Of a stretch of 64,000 nucleotides of DNA, positions 17,409-25,689 are shown piece by piece. Source of the DNA: Psychrobacillus sp032154225 (GTDB taxonomy: Bacteria; Bacillota; Bacilli; Bacillales_A; Planococcaceae). Where the stretch lies: contig NZ_JALDYF010000008.1 in NCBI RefSeq assembly GCF_032154225.1, positions 1-64,000 on the forward strand. Reading direction: 5' to 3'. The notes beneath the pieces are model-generated. The model did no database searches, was not told where the DNA came from, and worked only from the letters and a program-made list of their open reading frames with translations. The position numbers and the translations under genes were made by a program. The first letter of the stretch is position 1, and each line of letters begins with the position of its first letter.

Positions 17409-18542
17409 TCAACTCCCTACTTCTATAAATTCTAGTTTATTCTCACTTTCGTTATAGACATACTTAATTAATCTCAAATTCGACCAATGCATTGTGTTTG
17501 CTGGTCGACGTCCTTTGACAAAAGTGCGCTTTCCTATTTCTTCTTTCAAATTTACTACTTCCTCAGGAAATCCTTGGGCAATTATAAATGCTTCAATCAT
17601 TGAATAGTCGCCGAAACTGTATTCTTGATTTATCCAGTCAACGTACTTCATCAACTGGTTGATTACCTCTATATCAGCAATATCCTTCTTTATCTCTATC
17701 GTTAAATATTTAGAAATAGTTGGAAAACCAGGGATAAATCTGTATCCAAAAACATCCATCTTATCCATGTAGTCTACTGGCTTAAAAGGTGAAGAAACAA
17801 CTTGATGTGATAAGTAATCCCATTTACCAAAGACCCCATTTTGGCTCGCTTTTATGTAATCAATTACCCCTGCTTCTATAGCCATTTCATGTCTAATTTT
17901 TCTCCCGTCAGAAGCCAAACTTAAAATATTTTTGGCATTCACTATGTAATTTTCATTCACTAAGTTTTTTATTCGAGTATGCAGACTGCCTGATATAGAA
18001 AAAATATTTTGTGGATTAGTAATTTCAAGTTCATTTGTTTTAAGAATAATATCAAACAATGCTTTATTTTCAACATCATCTATTTTTATAAAAGACAATT
18101 TCCATAATACACGCAGCATTTTAAACGCCTCTGGGTTGGAAGCTAGTACATCATCCATATCAATCCCATTATTAAAAAAGTGTGGTGCACTATTAAATCT
18201 ACATATAAATCGATTGGCTAGATTAAATGAAGATTTGTTCAAGATCATTTTGTCTTTTAGATTTGAAAATCCTTCTGTAACTGGAATATCTGCCCCTGGA
18301 AAGTTTAAGTGCTTACATTCGTTATTGATATTAATAAGTTTACCGATTCCATATATCTTTCTTTTTATAAAAAAATAAACATTGTCTCCCTCAGACATAG
18401 ATAAGAAATCAGCAAATGTACCTTCATGAGAAATTCCCCAAATGTTCTTTTCTGGGATTTTCAAATTAGTACTATAAACTCCGTTTTTAATAATTTCATT
18501 TAATGATTCGATACTATCAAGAGTAAAAATATAACCTGCCAT
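17409..18542 (-). CDS. PUA-like plus PD-(D/E)XK nuclease-like protein
   Basis: A 377-residue protein. The N-terminal about 85 residues (GYIFTLDS, then DNVYFFIKRKIYGIGKL) resemble a PUA-superfamily fold such as EVE, which can read modified bases. The C-terminal part (about 265-350) reads FIPGFPTISKYLTIEIKK then INQLMKYVDWI, close to the E-x-K core and helix of NucS/EndoMS-type nucleases. The start overlaps the end of the Sau3AI-family gene by one base, indicating cotranscription. The domain calls are by eye. A nuclease acting on a particular modification state of DNA is an inference. Confidence 0.55.
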   Translation of the reverse strand: MAGYIFTLDSIESLNEIIKNGVYSTNLKIPEKNIWGISHEGTFADFLSMSEGDNVYFFIKRKIYGIGKLININNECKHLNFPGADIPVTEGFSNLKDKMILNKSSFNLANRFICRFNSAPHFFNNGIDMDDVLASNPEAFKMLRVLWKLSFIKIDDVENKALFDIILKTNELEITNPQNIFSISGSLHTRIKNLVNENYIVNAKNILSLASDGRKIRHEMAIEAGVIDYIKASQNGVFGKWDYLSHQVVSSPFKPVDYMDKMDVFGYRFIPGFPTISKYLTIEIKKDIADIEVINQLMKYVDWINQEYSFGDYSMIEAFIIAQGFPEEVVNLKEEIGKRTFVKGRRPANTMHWSNLRLIKYVYNESENKLEFIEVGS

Positions 18543-19933
18543 TAATTGTTCTCCTCGTCGTTAATCACCGATACTATGTATTCTTTATCAAACCAAAATG
18601 CCTGCTTTGCAATCATTTGGCCATCCGGTAAAAGAGTTTTGTCTTGTCCATTTCTTCCTTTAGGTCGAATATGGCAAAGACCATTAGTACCTGCAGATGG
18701 TAAATTATTTTTTGCTACTATTTTTCTTCCCCGCTGAATATTATCAATATGTACTCCTGAGATAAGTTGTTTCTGAAGACTAAAATAAAAATCTTTCAAA
18801 GTCACTTCAACTTCGGCGATTGGCATATTCCATAGTTTGATACCTTTAAAAAACAACTCCCTATTTTTATTTTCTACTTCTGTTTCTCTAAACTCAAAAA
18901 TAACAAATAATAATTTTGTTTCTTCGAAGTAGTTCTTAAGCCAACTTTCTTCCCACTTTTCTTTCGCCCATTCAAGAAAATCCACATTTTTAAATGACAT
19001 ATGTTCACAGGGTTTTCCATTCTTATCTAATCGAATCGTTTTAAATTGAATATTAGCTTTTGAAAATTCTTCAATATCATCAAGTTTTGTTCCTTTTACC
19101 CCTAATAAAGCACTTACGAAATCAGGCACAAAACTTTTCGCTTTATTAATCGTAATATTATTTTCTTCTGCAATTTGTGTAAGTGTTTTACCTATATGAG
19201 AACGAAATCTACCCTGTAAAATCTCTTCAAAAGTTCTATTTTTTAATTCCTGCTTATTAGTAATAGAAATCATATCTTTGTTCGAAATAACTTTTCTTGC
19301 AACACCAGTTATGTAACTTGCTTTTAAACTATAGGCCCTTTGCATGGCAGGTGCAGTATTGAATGGTTGAGTTCTTAAAGAATCCTTATTTTTACCTTTC
19401 GTACATGCACCTAGATATATTGTATCCGCTTCAGAAAGCTCATGCGCTTTACCCATCTTAATTTTATTTGTTATGAACTCCCAATCTTTCTTAATAATAT
19501 GCAGGTCTTCTTCACTAAAAGTTAATAGGTGGCTTTTTAGAACTTGATATTCCGAACGATGAATTTCAGGAATCCATTGATAAAACATAAGCAATATTTT
19601 TTCGTTTTTTGTCCAAAAACTCGAAGTCTCAAATGTATTTAGTACCTCTTTATGATAGTTAATAATATTTAATACTAATCGTTCTTTAGCAGAAATTGTT
19701 TTGTTCTTATTTAGTTTCAACGCAGTAACCTTCAATTCTATGCCTAAATTAGCGAAATCAGCTTCTGACTTAGAATTAATTTCATACCCAAAGAAACTTT
19801 CTTCTATTATTTGTCCAAGTTGCCCTTTTGACTTGGGATTAGCAATTCTTCCACTTCTATCAATCTCGCCAAAGGTTTTCCCTTCTGCTTCTTTCGCCTT
19901 ATATAAGAGTACATCCTCAGTTTCATAGAACAT
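18542..19933 (-). CDS. Sau3AI-family type II restriction endonuclease, copy A
   Basis: A 463-residue protein with the two-domain length of Sau3AI. The N-terminal MutH/Sau3AI catalytic domain begins KAKEAEGKTFGEI and carries the metal-binding residues in EADFANLGIELKVTA (Asp, Glu, Lys), followed by SAKERLVLNIINYHKE and AHELSEADTIYLGACTKG. The C-terminal half matches the allosteric second domain, ending CHIRPKG and MIAKQAFWFDKEYI. Sau3AI cuts at GATC, blocked by C5 methylation; the same target is inferred. The start at 19933 follows GGGAGG. A terminator separates it from the methyltransferase gene upstream. Confidence 0.88.
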   Translation of the reverse strand: MFYETEDVLLYKAKEAEGKTFGEIDRSGRIANPKSKGQLGQIIEESFFGYEINSKSEADFANLGIELKVTALKLNKNKTISAKERLVLNIINYHKEVLNTFETSSFWTKNEKILLMFYQWIPEIHRSEYQVLKSHLLTFSEEDLHIIKKDWEFITNKIKMGKAHELSEADTIYLGACTKGKNKDSLRTQPFNTAPAMQRAYSLKASYITGVARKVISNKDMISITNKQELKNRTFEEILQGRFRSHIGKTLTQIAEENNITINKAKSFVPDFVSALLGVKGTKLDDIEEFSKANIQFKTIRLDKNGKPCEHMSFKNVDFLEWAKEKWEESWLKNYFEETKLLFVIFEFRETEVENKNRELFFKGIKLWNMPIAEVEVTLKDFYFSLQKQLISGVHIDNIQRGRKIVAKNNLPSAGTNGLCHIRPKGRNGQDKTLLPDGQMIAKQAFWFDKEYIVSVINDEENN

Positions 19934-19983
19934 CGTTCTACCTCCCATAAAATCTAAATATTAACAGTATTTTATCATATATA

Positions 19984-20014
19984 AAAAAAAGCCGATACTT
20001 GTAGTATCAGCTTT
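19984..20014 (-). terminator. Terminator between methyltransferase and nuclease A
   Basis: Stem AAAGC-GATACT / AGTATC-GCTTT is followed on the minus strand by eight T. It overlaps the methyltransferase stop region, so nuclease A needs readthrough or its own promoter. Confidence 0.85.
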
Positions 20015-21266
20015 ACAAAGACAATTCTAATTGAACGTCAGTTTTAACATTAATTTTTTCTATCTCTTCAATTCTATTACCCATACGTTCTATCAATCCA
20101 ACAACAAGCGCATTTCCCATACAAAAATACCGCATGCGGTCTGACATAGTGCTTGTCCAGTTATCTTCAAATCCATTGAGACGCTCACATTCTAAAGGAG
20201 TTAAGAAACGTTTTCGACCATTTACCTCAATAATATGGGTGCTCCTGTTAGTCGAACCCTCACTTGTTAACATCGTTCTACCCGGCTTGTCTAAATCATC
20301 CGTTGGAGACATTCCTCCTTCAGAAAATTGGTAGACATGACCTTCAGCTGATTTTCGTTCTATTTTCTTAGGACCGCGTAAATAAGCAAACTTTTCACTA
20401 GTTGATTCAGACAAATAGAACTTTTCATCCACTTTAGATTCATCAATAAGAATATCTCGTAAAGTTATTGTTCTTTCTTCTACTGGTATAACTTGTGTAG
20501 TAAAAACATAACCACCCTTCATATATCCAGCCGTGTGGAATCCAAATGAAAAATTGTCCGATATTTCCACAATATCTGTCGGTAAAGTAACAGAAGTTAT
20601 TCTATCCTTATAAGGTTCAATTTGGACTGGAAAAGGCTTAGCAAAAAAACCTTCTTTAAAAACAATCTGATCTTCTGAATAGTTATTTTGTGCCTGTTCA
20701 AAAGCAATCCCGTTTTTATATGCAAAAATAAAAACTCGTCTTCTTTTTTGAGCAAACCCATATTCCGCTGCATTTATAACGCGCCATTCTACTGTATAAT
20801 TTAAATCTCTAAACGTCGCTAACATTACAGCAAAATCTCGACCACGCTGGGATGAAGGTGATTTTAATAAACGATCTACATTTTCTAATAAAACATACTT
20901 AGGTTGTGTTTTTTCTATTACTCTTTTGATTTCCCAAAACAAAACTCCCTTTTTACCTTGAAGCCCTTTTTCTCCGGAAAGAGTACGTGCGACAGAGTAG
21001 TCTTGGCAAGGAAATCCTCCAACCACTAAATCCGGTCCTAAATCTATAAAAGTTTCATTCGAAACCTTCGTTATATCTTCATTTGAATGTATTCCCGATT
21101 CAAAATTGTGTACATAGCAATCGAAAGCATCTTGTGCTTTTCGAGATGGTTCCCATTGATTACCCCAAACCACTTCAAATAATTCAGGGTTCGCTTTTTT
21201 TAGTCCTAAGCGAAAGCCCCCGACACCAGCAAATAATTCAATTACATTAATTTTAGAATTTTGCAT
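20013..21266 (-). CDS. DNA (cytosine-5) methyltransferase of the restriction island
   Basis: A 417-residue C5 methyltransferase that transfers a methyl group from SAM to cytosine. Motif I is ELFAGVGGFRLGL, motif IV GGFPCQDYS with the catalytic Cys, motif VI LLENVDRLL, motif VIII QKRRRVFIFAY, and motif X contains CMGNALVVGL. The target-recognition region lies between about residues 200 and 350. Association with Sau3AI-type nucleases makes GATC (as for M.Sau3AI) the likely target. Its promoter holds GATC within the -35 box, so the enzyme may control its own expression. It is divergent from nuclease B. Confidence 0.92.
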   Translation of the reverse strand: MQNSKINVIELFAGVGGFRLGLKKANPELFEVVWGNQWEPSRKAQDAFDCYVHNFESGIHSNEDITKVSNETFIDLGPDLVVGGFPCQDYSVARTLSGEKGLQGKKGVLFWEIKRVIEKTQPKYVLLENVDRLLKSPSSQRGRDFAVMLATFRDLNYTVEWRVINAAEYGFAQKRRRVFIFAYKNGIAFEQAQNNYSEDQIVFKEGFFAKPFPVQIEPYKDRITSVTLPTDIVEISDNFSFGFHTAGYMKGGYVFTTQVIPVEERTITLRDILIDESKVDEKFYLSESTSEKFAYLRGPKKIERKSAEGHVYQFSEGGMSPTDDLDKPGRTMLTSEGSTNRSTHIIEVNGRKRFLTPLECERLNGFEDNWTSTMSDRMRYFCMGNALVVGLIERMGNRIEEIEKINVKTDVQLELSL

Positions 21267-21288
21267 ATACGAACACCCTTTCGTAGTT

Positions 21289-21324
21289 TCAATCTATTAT
21301 ACAACATTTCTTCTAAAAGATCAA
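21289..21324 (-). promoter_or_regulatory. Sigma-A promoter of the methyltransferase gene, GATC in the -35 box
   Basis: On the minus strand, TTGATC (21324-21319) and TATAAT (21301-21296) are separated by exactly 17 bases, giving a near-consensus sigma-A promoter about 20 bases from the methyltransferase start. The -35 box contains GATC, the probable target of the encoded enzyme. Confidence 0.8.
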
Positions 21325-21332
21325 GATCTTTT
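21315..21332. promoter_or_regulatory. GATC-containing inverted repeat at the methyltransferase promoter
   Basis: AAAAGATC-AA-GATCTTTT is a perfect 8-bp inverted repeat with a 2-base spacer. It contains two GATC sites and overlaps the -35 box. It may be a methylation switch or an operator for the methyltransferase itself or the small HTH protein. Confidence 0.7.
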
Positions 21333-21453
21333 GCTCTTTTTTTTGCGAAATCTAGTTTTTATAGACGTTTAGAAGGAGATTGTTAAAAAAAGATATTCTG
21401 TCCGCTACCTAGCACTACATCAATGCAGTAACTATATTTAAACCGATGTATGG

Positions 21454-21462
21454 TGATATAAT
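21454..21462 (+). promoter_or_regulatory. Extended -10 promoter of nuclease B
   Basis: TGATATAAT fits an extended -10 element (TGnTATAAT). No good -35 is seen 17 bases upstream. It lies about 65 bases before the nuclease B start. Confidence 0.5.
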
Positions 21463-21526
21463 TAAGGAAACCCAAGACTGAGGTAAAGAAAATGATGGCT
21501 AAGTACAGACCGCGAGGTAATAAATA

Positions 21527-22864
21527 TTGAAATTTCAATCTATCGAAGAGTTACTAAATAAAACAAAAGAAATCCTTGGGAAAACTTTTGGAGAAATCGA
21601 CAAACAAGGCTTGCTTCAAACAAAAACACAGGATAAAGGAATTTTAGGTAAAGTCGTTGAAACAGGATTCTACGGATATCCTTTAAACAATCTAGCTCAA
21701 GCAGATTTTGAGTACATCGGTGTAGAACTTAAAGTATCTGGTTTTAAAACTTTAAAAAAGGCCAGGTGGTCTGCAAAAGAACGAATATCACTTAGTCAAA
21801 TTAATTACAACTCTATTGTTCATGAGCCCTTTGAATTTAGCAGTGTGATTACGAAAAATCGAAAGTTATTATTCGTTTGGTATGAATACATAGATGGGGT
21901 TAACCAAAAAGATTTCATTATTCACGATTTCCAATTATACGATTTATCGAAAGTAGAAACTGTTATCCAAAATGACTACAATATGATTCAAAAAAAAATA
22001 GCGAATGGTTTTGCACACGAACTATCCGAAGGAGACAGTGTTATTTTAGGTGCTGCTACAAAAGGAGCGTCTGGCCAAACACAAAGCCAACCATATTCAT
22101 CAATTCCTGCCCCAACACGAGCATTTTCTTTGAAAAATTCATTTTTAAGAGGGGTGCTCAATGAACATAGACAAAATCAACCAACACAATTAACAATACA
22201 ACTAACTCCTGAAGATTGGGTTTGGGACAAAATCAAGTCTTATAAAGGATTGAAACAATTAGATATTTTAAAGATGATTGACCCAACGTATGTAATAGAT
22301 AAAACTCCTAAAAATATTAGTGACATGCTAGTAAAGCGTATTATTGGTAATAAAAAAGAACTTGAGAAGCTTGAGATTTTTAGTAAATCTACATATGAAA
22401 TTAAGAGTATTCCGATAAAAAAAGACTATACACCCATCGAAAAAGGAACCTTCCCCACATTAAATATCAGTCATTTTGAAGACAGCTGGGAAGAATCAGA
22501 ATGGAAGTTATTCTTTGAAGAGAGTACTTTTTTATACATAGGCTATATTGGAAAAGACCAAGACAATAGAAACCTATTAAACGGAGAGCGAATCCTTCAT
22601 TGCTTATTTAAAGTAACATATACCGCAGATGAAATTGAACGCTTCGGTGAAACTTACAACCTTATAAAAAAGGCAATAGTACAGAATGATATATCTTTGC
22701 TTCCGACAGCAACAAAGTATCATGACATCCCGCTTGTCATTTCAACAAAAGGAGCAAAAAAAGGGGCATATGAACTTTTTTTTGCGGGTAAGAACAAAGC
22801 TTGTTTTATGTTTAACAAAGAATTTTTGCAACAAAAATTCAGAGAGTCAAAAGTGGTATTGTAG
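21527..22864 (+). CDS. Sau3AI-family type II restriction endonuclease, copy B
   Basis: A 445-residue second member of the Sau3AI/MutH family, clearly diverged from copy A. The catalytic region is QADFEYIGVELKVSGFK (Asp, Glu, Lys present), followed by SAKERISLSQINYN and FAHELSEGDSVILGAATKG. The C-terminal half aligns in layout only, and the last 40 residues differ from copy A. It reads divergently from the methyltransferase and starts with TTG after GAGG. Whether the two nucleases cut separately, nick opposite strands or have different targets is open. Confidence 0.85.
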   Translation: MKFQSIEELLNKTKEILGKTFGEIDKQGLLQTKTQDKGILGKVVETGFYGYPLNNLAQADFEYIGVELKVSGFKTLKKARWSAKERISLSQINYNSIVHEPFEFSSVITKNRKLLFVWYEYIDGVNQKDFIIHDFQLYDLSKVETVIQNDYNMIQKKIANGFAHELSEGDSVILGAATKGASGQTQSQPYSSIPAPTRAFSLKNSFLRGVLNEHRQNQPTQLTIQLTPEDWVWDKIKSYKGLKQLDILKMIDPTYVIDKTPKNISDMLVKRIIGNKKELEKLEIFSKSTYEIKSIPIKKDYTPIEKGTFPTLNISHFEDSWEESEWKLFFEESTFLYIGYIGKDQDNRNLLNGERILHCLFKVTYTADEIERFGETYNLIKKAIVQNDISLLPTATKYHDIPLVISTKGAKKGAYELFFAGKNKACFMFNKEFLQQKFRESKVVL

Positions 22865-22901
22865 ACTTGATTTTAATCAATTTAATCAGGCGCTTTAAGA
22901 T

Positions 22902-22933
22902 AAAAATCCTTTTTTTAACCAAAAGGATTTTTT
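22902..22933 (+). terminator. Terminator after nuclease B
   Basis: Stem AAAATCCTTTT / AAAAGGATTTT with a T run. It marks the right end of the restriction island and could also serve the NUDIX gene on the other strand. Confidence 0.8.
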
Positions 22934-22956
22934 ATTTTGTCTCAGTGCCTACCCTC

Positions 22957-23571
22957 TCACCTAATCATCCCCACAAAATGCCTCAAAACCCTAGCAGTCA
23001 ATCCCCATATCGTATACTTCCCGTAATCATAAAACCATTCCTCCATCACCCGTGTTCTCCATTGGTATTTATCGCCGTTCATTATTTTTTCGTAAGGGAA
23101 ATCGCTTGAAGGCATTGGTTGAATAGACACTGTATGCATATAAGGTTGATAGTTCAATAACCACTCAACAGGGATCGTGAATACCTCTTCCACCTCTTGT
23201 TTGTTAAACGAATGGATTGGATGTTGATCGATGGTTGCTACAAATGGATAGACAACGAAGGATGATGATGGAATATATGCACTCATCTGTCCTAGAACGT
23301 TGATAGTTGCCAGATCGATGCCTAATTCCTCATGAGTTTCTCGTATGGCTGCGTCTAACGGGGATGCATCTGTTGGATCGATTCTGCCGCCTGGAAAGCT
23401 AATATCACCTGGTTGGTTTCTCATTGTTAGTGATCGTACTTCGAAAAGGACATGCCATTCTTCATTCACTTGAACAAGTGGGATTATAATGGCAGAACGT
23501 AATGCTGTTTCCTCTCCGATAAATAGAGGCTGCTTTTGATTTATTTCATTTTTCAGCTTATCCAAGTACAT
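22957..23571 (-). CDS. CoA pyrophosphatase-type NUDIX hydrolase
   Basis: A 204-residue NUDIX protein. The CoA-specific signature just before the Nudix box is present (FEVRSLTMRNQPGDISFPGG), followed by the box G-x5-E-x7-RETHEELGI with its metal-binding glutamates. Family members hydrolyse CoA and acyl-CoA to phosphopantetheine and 3',5'-ADP. GGAGGAG lies before the ATG. A broken copy of the central part of this gene occurs about 2 kb away at 25517-25687, evidence of past rearrangement. Confidence 0.88.
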   Translation of the reverse strand: MYLDKLKNEINQKQPLFIGEETALRSAIIIPLVQVNEEWHVLFEVRSLTMRNQPGDISFPGGRIDPTDASPLDAAIRETHEELGIDLATINVLGQMSAYIPSSSFVVYPFVATIDQHPIHSFNKQEVEEVFTIPVEWLLNYQPYMHTVSIQPMPSSDFPYEKIMNGDKYQWRTRVMEEWFYDYGKYTIWGLTARVLRHFVGMIR

Positions 23572-23705
23572 GGAATCTCCTCCTAAACATTCAAAGAATA
23601 TTCACAAAAGCATTGCTTGCAAATACTCCACCTAATTTTATTTCTTTCTATTGATGTTGGTTGATTCTTCATTCTAGATCCTCTTCCCATATCCAATCAA
23701 TAGAA

Positions 23706-23958
23706 TCATGTAAATAGCATAATGGTAGCCCCACCTGATTCATCTGCACCGGCGAATAAGCGCTCTGCGAAGATATTGTATGTTTGCTCATCTGTGTCGC
23801 GTGCCGAAATTATACCCAGCTTTCACAATAGCTTTAATTACTTGATCATGAAAGGAATGCATATTCAATTTTCCTGACAGGTAATAGGTTTTTCCTATTT
23901 TAAAAGTAGTAAAGTCACATAATTGCTTAATTTTCGTTTCATTCATCGAAAAATTCAT
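23706..23958 (-). pseudogene. Degraded gene remnant, SNF2/SWIM-helicase-like N-terminus
   Basis: This lies in a 750-base stretch without intact genes (23572-24321). From ATG at 23958 a 56-codon frame begins with the pattern KIKQLCDFTTFKIGKTYYLSG, like the N-terminus of SWIM-containing SNF2 helicases of bacilli, then stops at 23788. A second frame (about 23706-23805) reads NIFAERLFAGADESGGATIM and stops. It is either two fragments or a frameshifted remnant. The helicase resemblance is weak and by eye. Confidence 0.35.
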
Positions 23959-24080
23959 TTTCCAATTCTTTCTCGATCACTCTTTCGGTTATCTCTTGTA
24001 TCGGTTTAATTGGTTATATTTTAGCACGTTTGGGCAGACAACTTTATTTAGATATTCTTTATACGCAGGACACTAAAATA

Positions 24081-24114
24081 AGAAAAGCACATCAACTTTA
24101 TAATTGATGTGCTC
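24081..24114 (-). terminator. Hairpin within an intergenic repeat
   Basis: Stem AGCACATCAA / TTGATGTGCT with an 8-base loop; on the minus strand a short T run follows. It is about 210 bases beyond the VanW gene stop and could end that transcript. The left arm is repeated at 26518-26543. Confidence 0.5.
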
Positions 24115-24252
24115 AGACTAAAGAGAAAAGGTTTCACAAGTGGCAAGATTATTTAAACATTCTTAATTTCCATTTTTTCCCACTTATTCTGTAGATTTTT
24201 TATATCATCTCAGAATACTCCTTGATTAACAGAAAGAGGAAAAAGTAACAAG

Positions 24253-24290
24253 AGGAGGCTCGATGGTTCGCCCGCGGAAAGTAAGTATCT
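24253..24290. repeat. Fragment of a dispersed Bacillaceae intergenic repeat
   Basis: A GC-rich patch (GGAGGCTCGATGGTTCGCCC, then GCGGAAAGTAAG) in AT-rich DNA. It resembles the widespread bacillus repeat whose cores are CCTGCGGGAAAGC and CGCCCGCGGAAAGC. Recognised from memory only. Confidence 0.4.
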
Positions 24291-24321
24291 TTTTCACGAT
24301 TCAATTTCACTCTTTTCAGAC

Positions 24322-25311
24322 TTACTTCACAATACCTTCATACTCCTTAGAAGTTCTTACTTCTATCGTAAGGAAGCCATTGCCATAGATTGCTTTTATT
24401 AAAAAAGGTGCTTCTCTTGTATTTTGAAATCTAAAATCTAATGCACCATATGAAACAGTTGCATCTCTTCCTTTTGGAACATAACCTATATCTAATGAAT
24501 GATGATGTCTTTCAACATATTTTACGGGTAATTGATCCACTACGTTAAAAAGTGTGGAGGACGTTTGGCAAACCCCTCCCCCGATACCCATAACGTGTTT
24601 CTTATTAATAATTTCCGGTGCCGGTTGGTAGCCGTTTGCTTCATCTCTCGGACCTGTCATCTCGTTAAACGAGAAATAATCCCCACTTCCAACGATTACA
24701 TTATGGATTGCCTTCGCTGAAATTTCTATATTTTTGTTCCTGTTTACATCCGAGGGATTAAAATAAGTTGTATAAGAAGCAATTATTACTTCCTCTAAAC
24801 GAGGAATATCTTCCATATTATAACTACTTTCTGTCACATACAAAGGAATTTCAACGTTGTTACCAGTAATTGATGCCTCTATAATTCTATCGACTAATTC
24901 ACTTTCTTTTAAAATAATCCTCGGGTTTCCTTTTATGATTTGACCATCTTCATCCATTTTATCAAGAACCATTCTCTTATCATAACCAGCTTCTGTTTCT
25001 GTGCCTCTTGCCAACTCATAAGCTAATTTTTCAATTTCCTTTTTATATGTTTCGATATCTGTTTCATATCCTAAATCTTTCGGTGATATAGTTTTTATTA
25101 TTTCTAATGTATTTGGATCAACAATATTTACAACTAAAGGCTTTATTTCCTTTACAGCTTCTCCGTTAAGAGTAACCGGATTATTTGGTTCCTCAATCGG
25201 TTGTTCTTGTTCATCCGCATTTGTATTTAATTCTTCATTTACTGATTTTCCAAGACAACCCGCTAGTCCTATTGAACATAAAATTACCAGTGCAACAATC
25301 CAACTTTTCAC
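24322..25311 (-). CDS. VanW-family lipoprotein
   Basis: 329 residues. The signal peptide ends with lipobox LAGC (Cys19), followed by an acidic linker (NTNADEQEQPIEEPNN) and a strand-rich region. The VanW domain begins at about residue 180, with the hallmark GIGGGVCQTSSTLFN and HHHSLDIGYVPKGRDATV. The protein is therefore anchored outside the membrane. The role of VanW proteins is not known; despite the name they are not a resistance determinant by themselves. It starts with GTG and stands alone in a scarred region. Confidence 0.87.
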   Translation of the reverse strand: MKSWIVALVILCSIGLAGCLGKSVNEELNTNADEQEQPIEEPNNPVTLNGEAVKEIKPLVVNIVDPNTLEIIKTISPKDLGYETDIETYKKEIEKLAYELARGTETEAGYDKRMVLDKMDEDGQIIKGNPRIILKESELVDRIIEASITGNNVEIPLYVTESSYNMEDIPRLEEVIIASYTTYFNPSDVNRNKNIEISAKAIHNVIVGSGDYFSFNEMTGPRDEANGYQPAPEIINKKHVMGIGGGVCQTSSTLFNVVDQLPVKYVERHHHSLDIGYVPKGRDATVSYGALDFRFQNTREAPFLIKAIYGNGFLTIEVRTSKEYEGIVK

Positions 25312-25421
25312 ACTATCTTACTCCCTGCTATAAGGTATTTCCAATTAGACATCTTATTCAAGTAGTAGTGATAGTGTGAAATGTGCGCACATAGTAGCAT
25401 GCGTCAGTGTCCTATGAAATA

Positions 25422-25461
25422 AAGCTGCCCCGGTTTTTATGCGAGGCAGCGCAATTTTTTC
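25422..25461 (+). terminator. Hairpin, possible terminator
   Basis: GCTGCC / GGCAGC stem extended by CCGG/CGAG-like pairing with T-rich 3' side. No gene on the plus strand ends here, so it may be a leftover of the rearranged region. Confidence 0.4.
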
Positions 25462-25516
25462 TAAATGAATTATCATCATTGTTCAAACAATCACGTTTGT
25501 TTCGGTGCCCATTGTT

Positions 25517-25687
25517 TTGGCTGCATCCAATGGCGATGCATCTGTTGGATCGATTCGACCACCTGGAAAACTAATATCACCTGGTTGCTTTCTCATTGTT
25601 AGTGATCGCACCTCGAAAAGTCCATGCCATTGTTAATTCACTTGAACAAGCGGAATCATAATAGCGGAACGCAACGCTGTCTCCTCT
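25517..25687 (-). pseudogene. Broken partial copy of the NUDIX gene
   Basis: About 170 bases nearly match the central part of the NUDIX gene at 22957-23571 on the same strand, including FEVRSLTMR, QPGDISFPGG and RIDPTDASPLDAA. An in-frame TAA replaces the codon before QWH, and both ends are missing. It joins directly to a fragment of an unrelated gene on the plus strand. Confidence 0.85.
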
Positions 25688-25689
25688 CT

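Noticed and set aside
17116..22864. Prophage or integrative element
   Set aside because: No integrase, terminase, structural genes or flanking direct repeats are seen around the restriction island.
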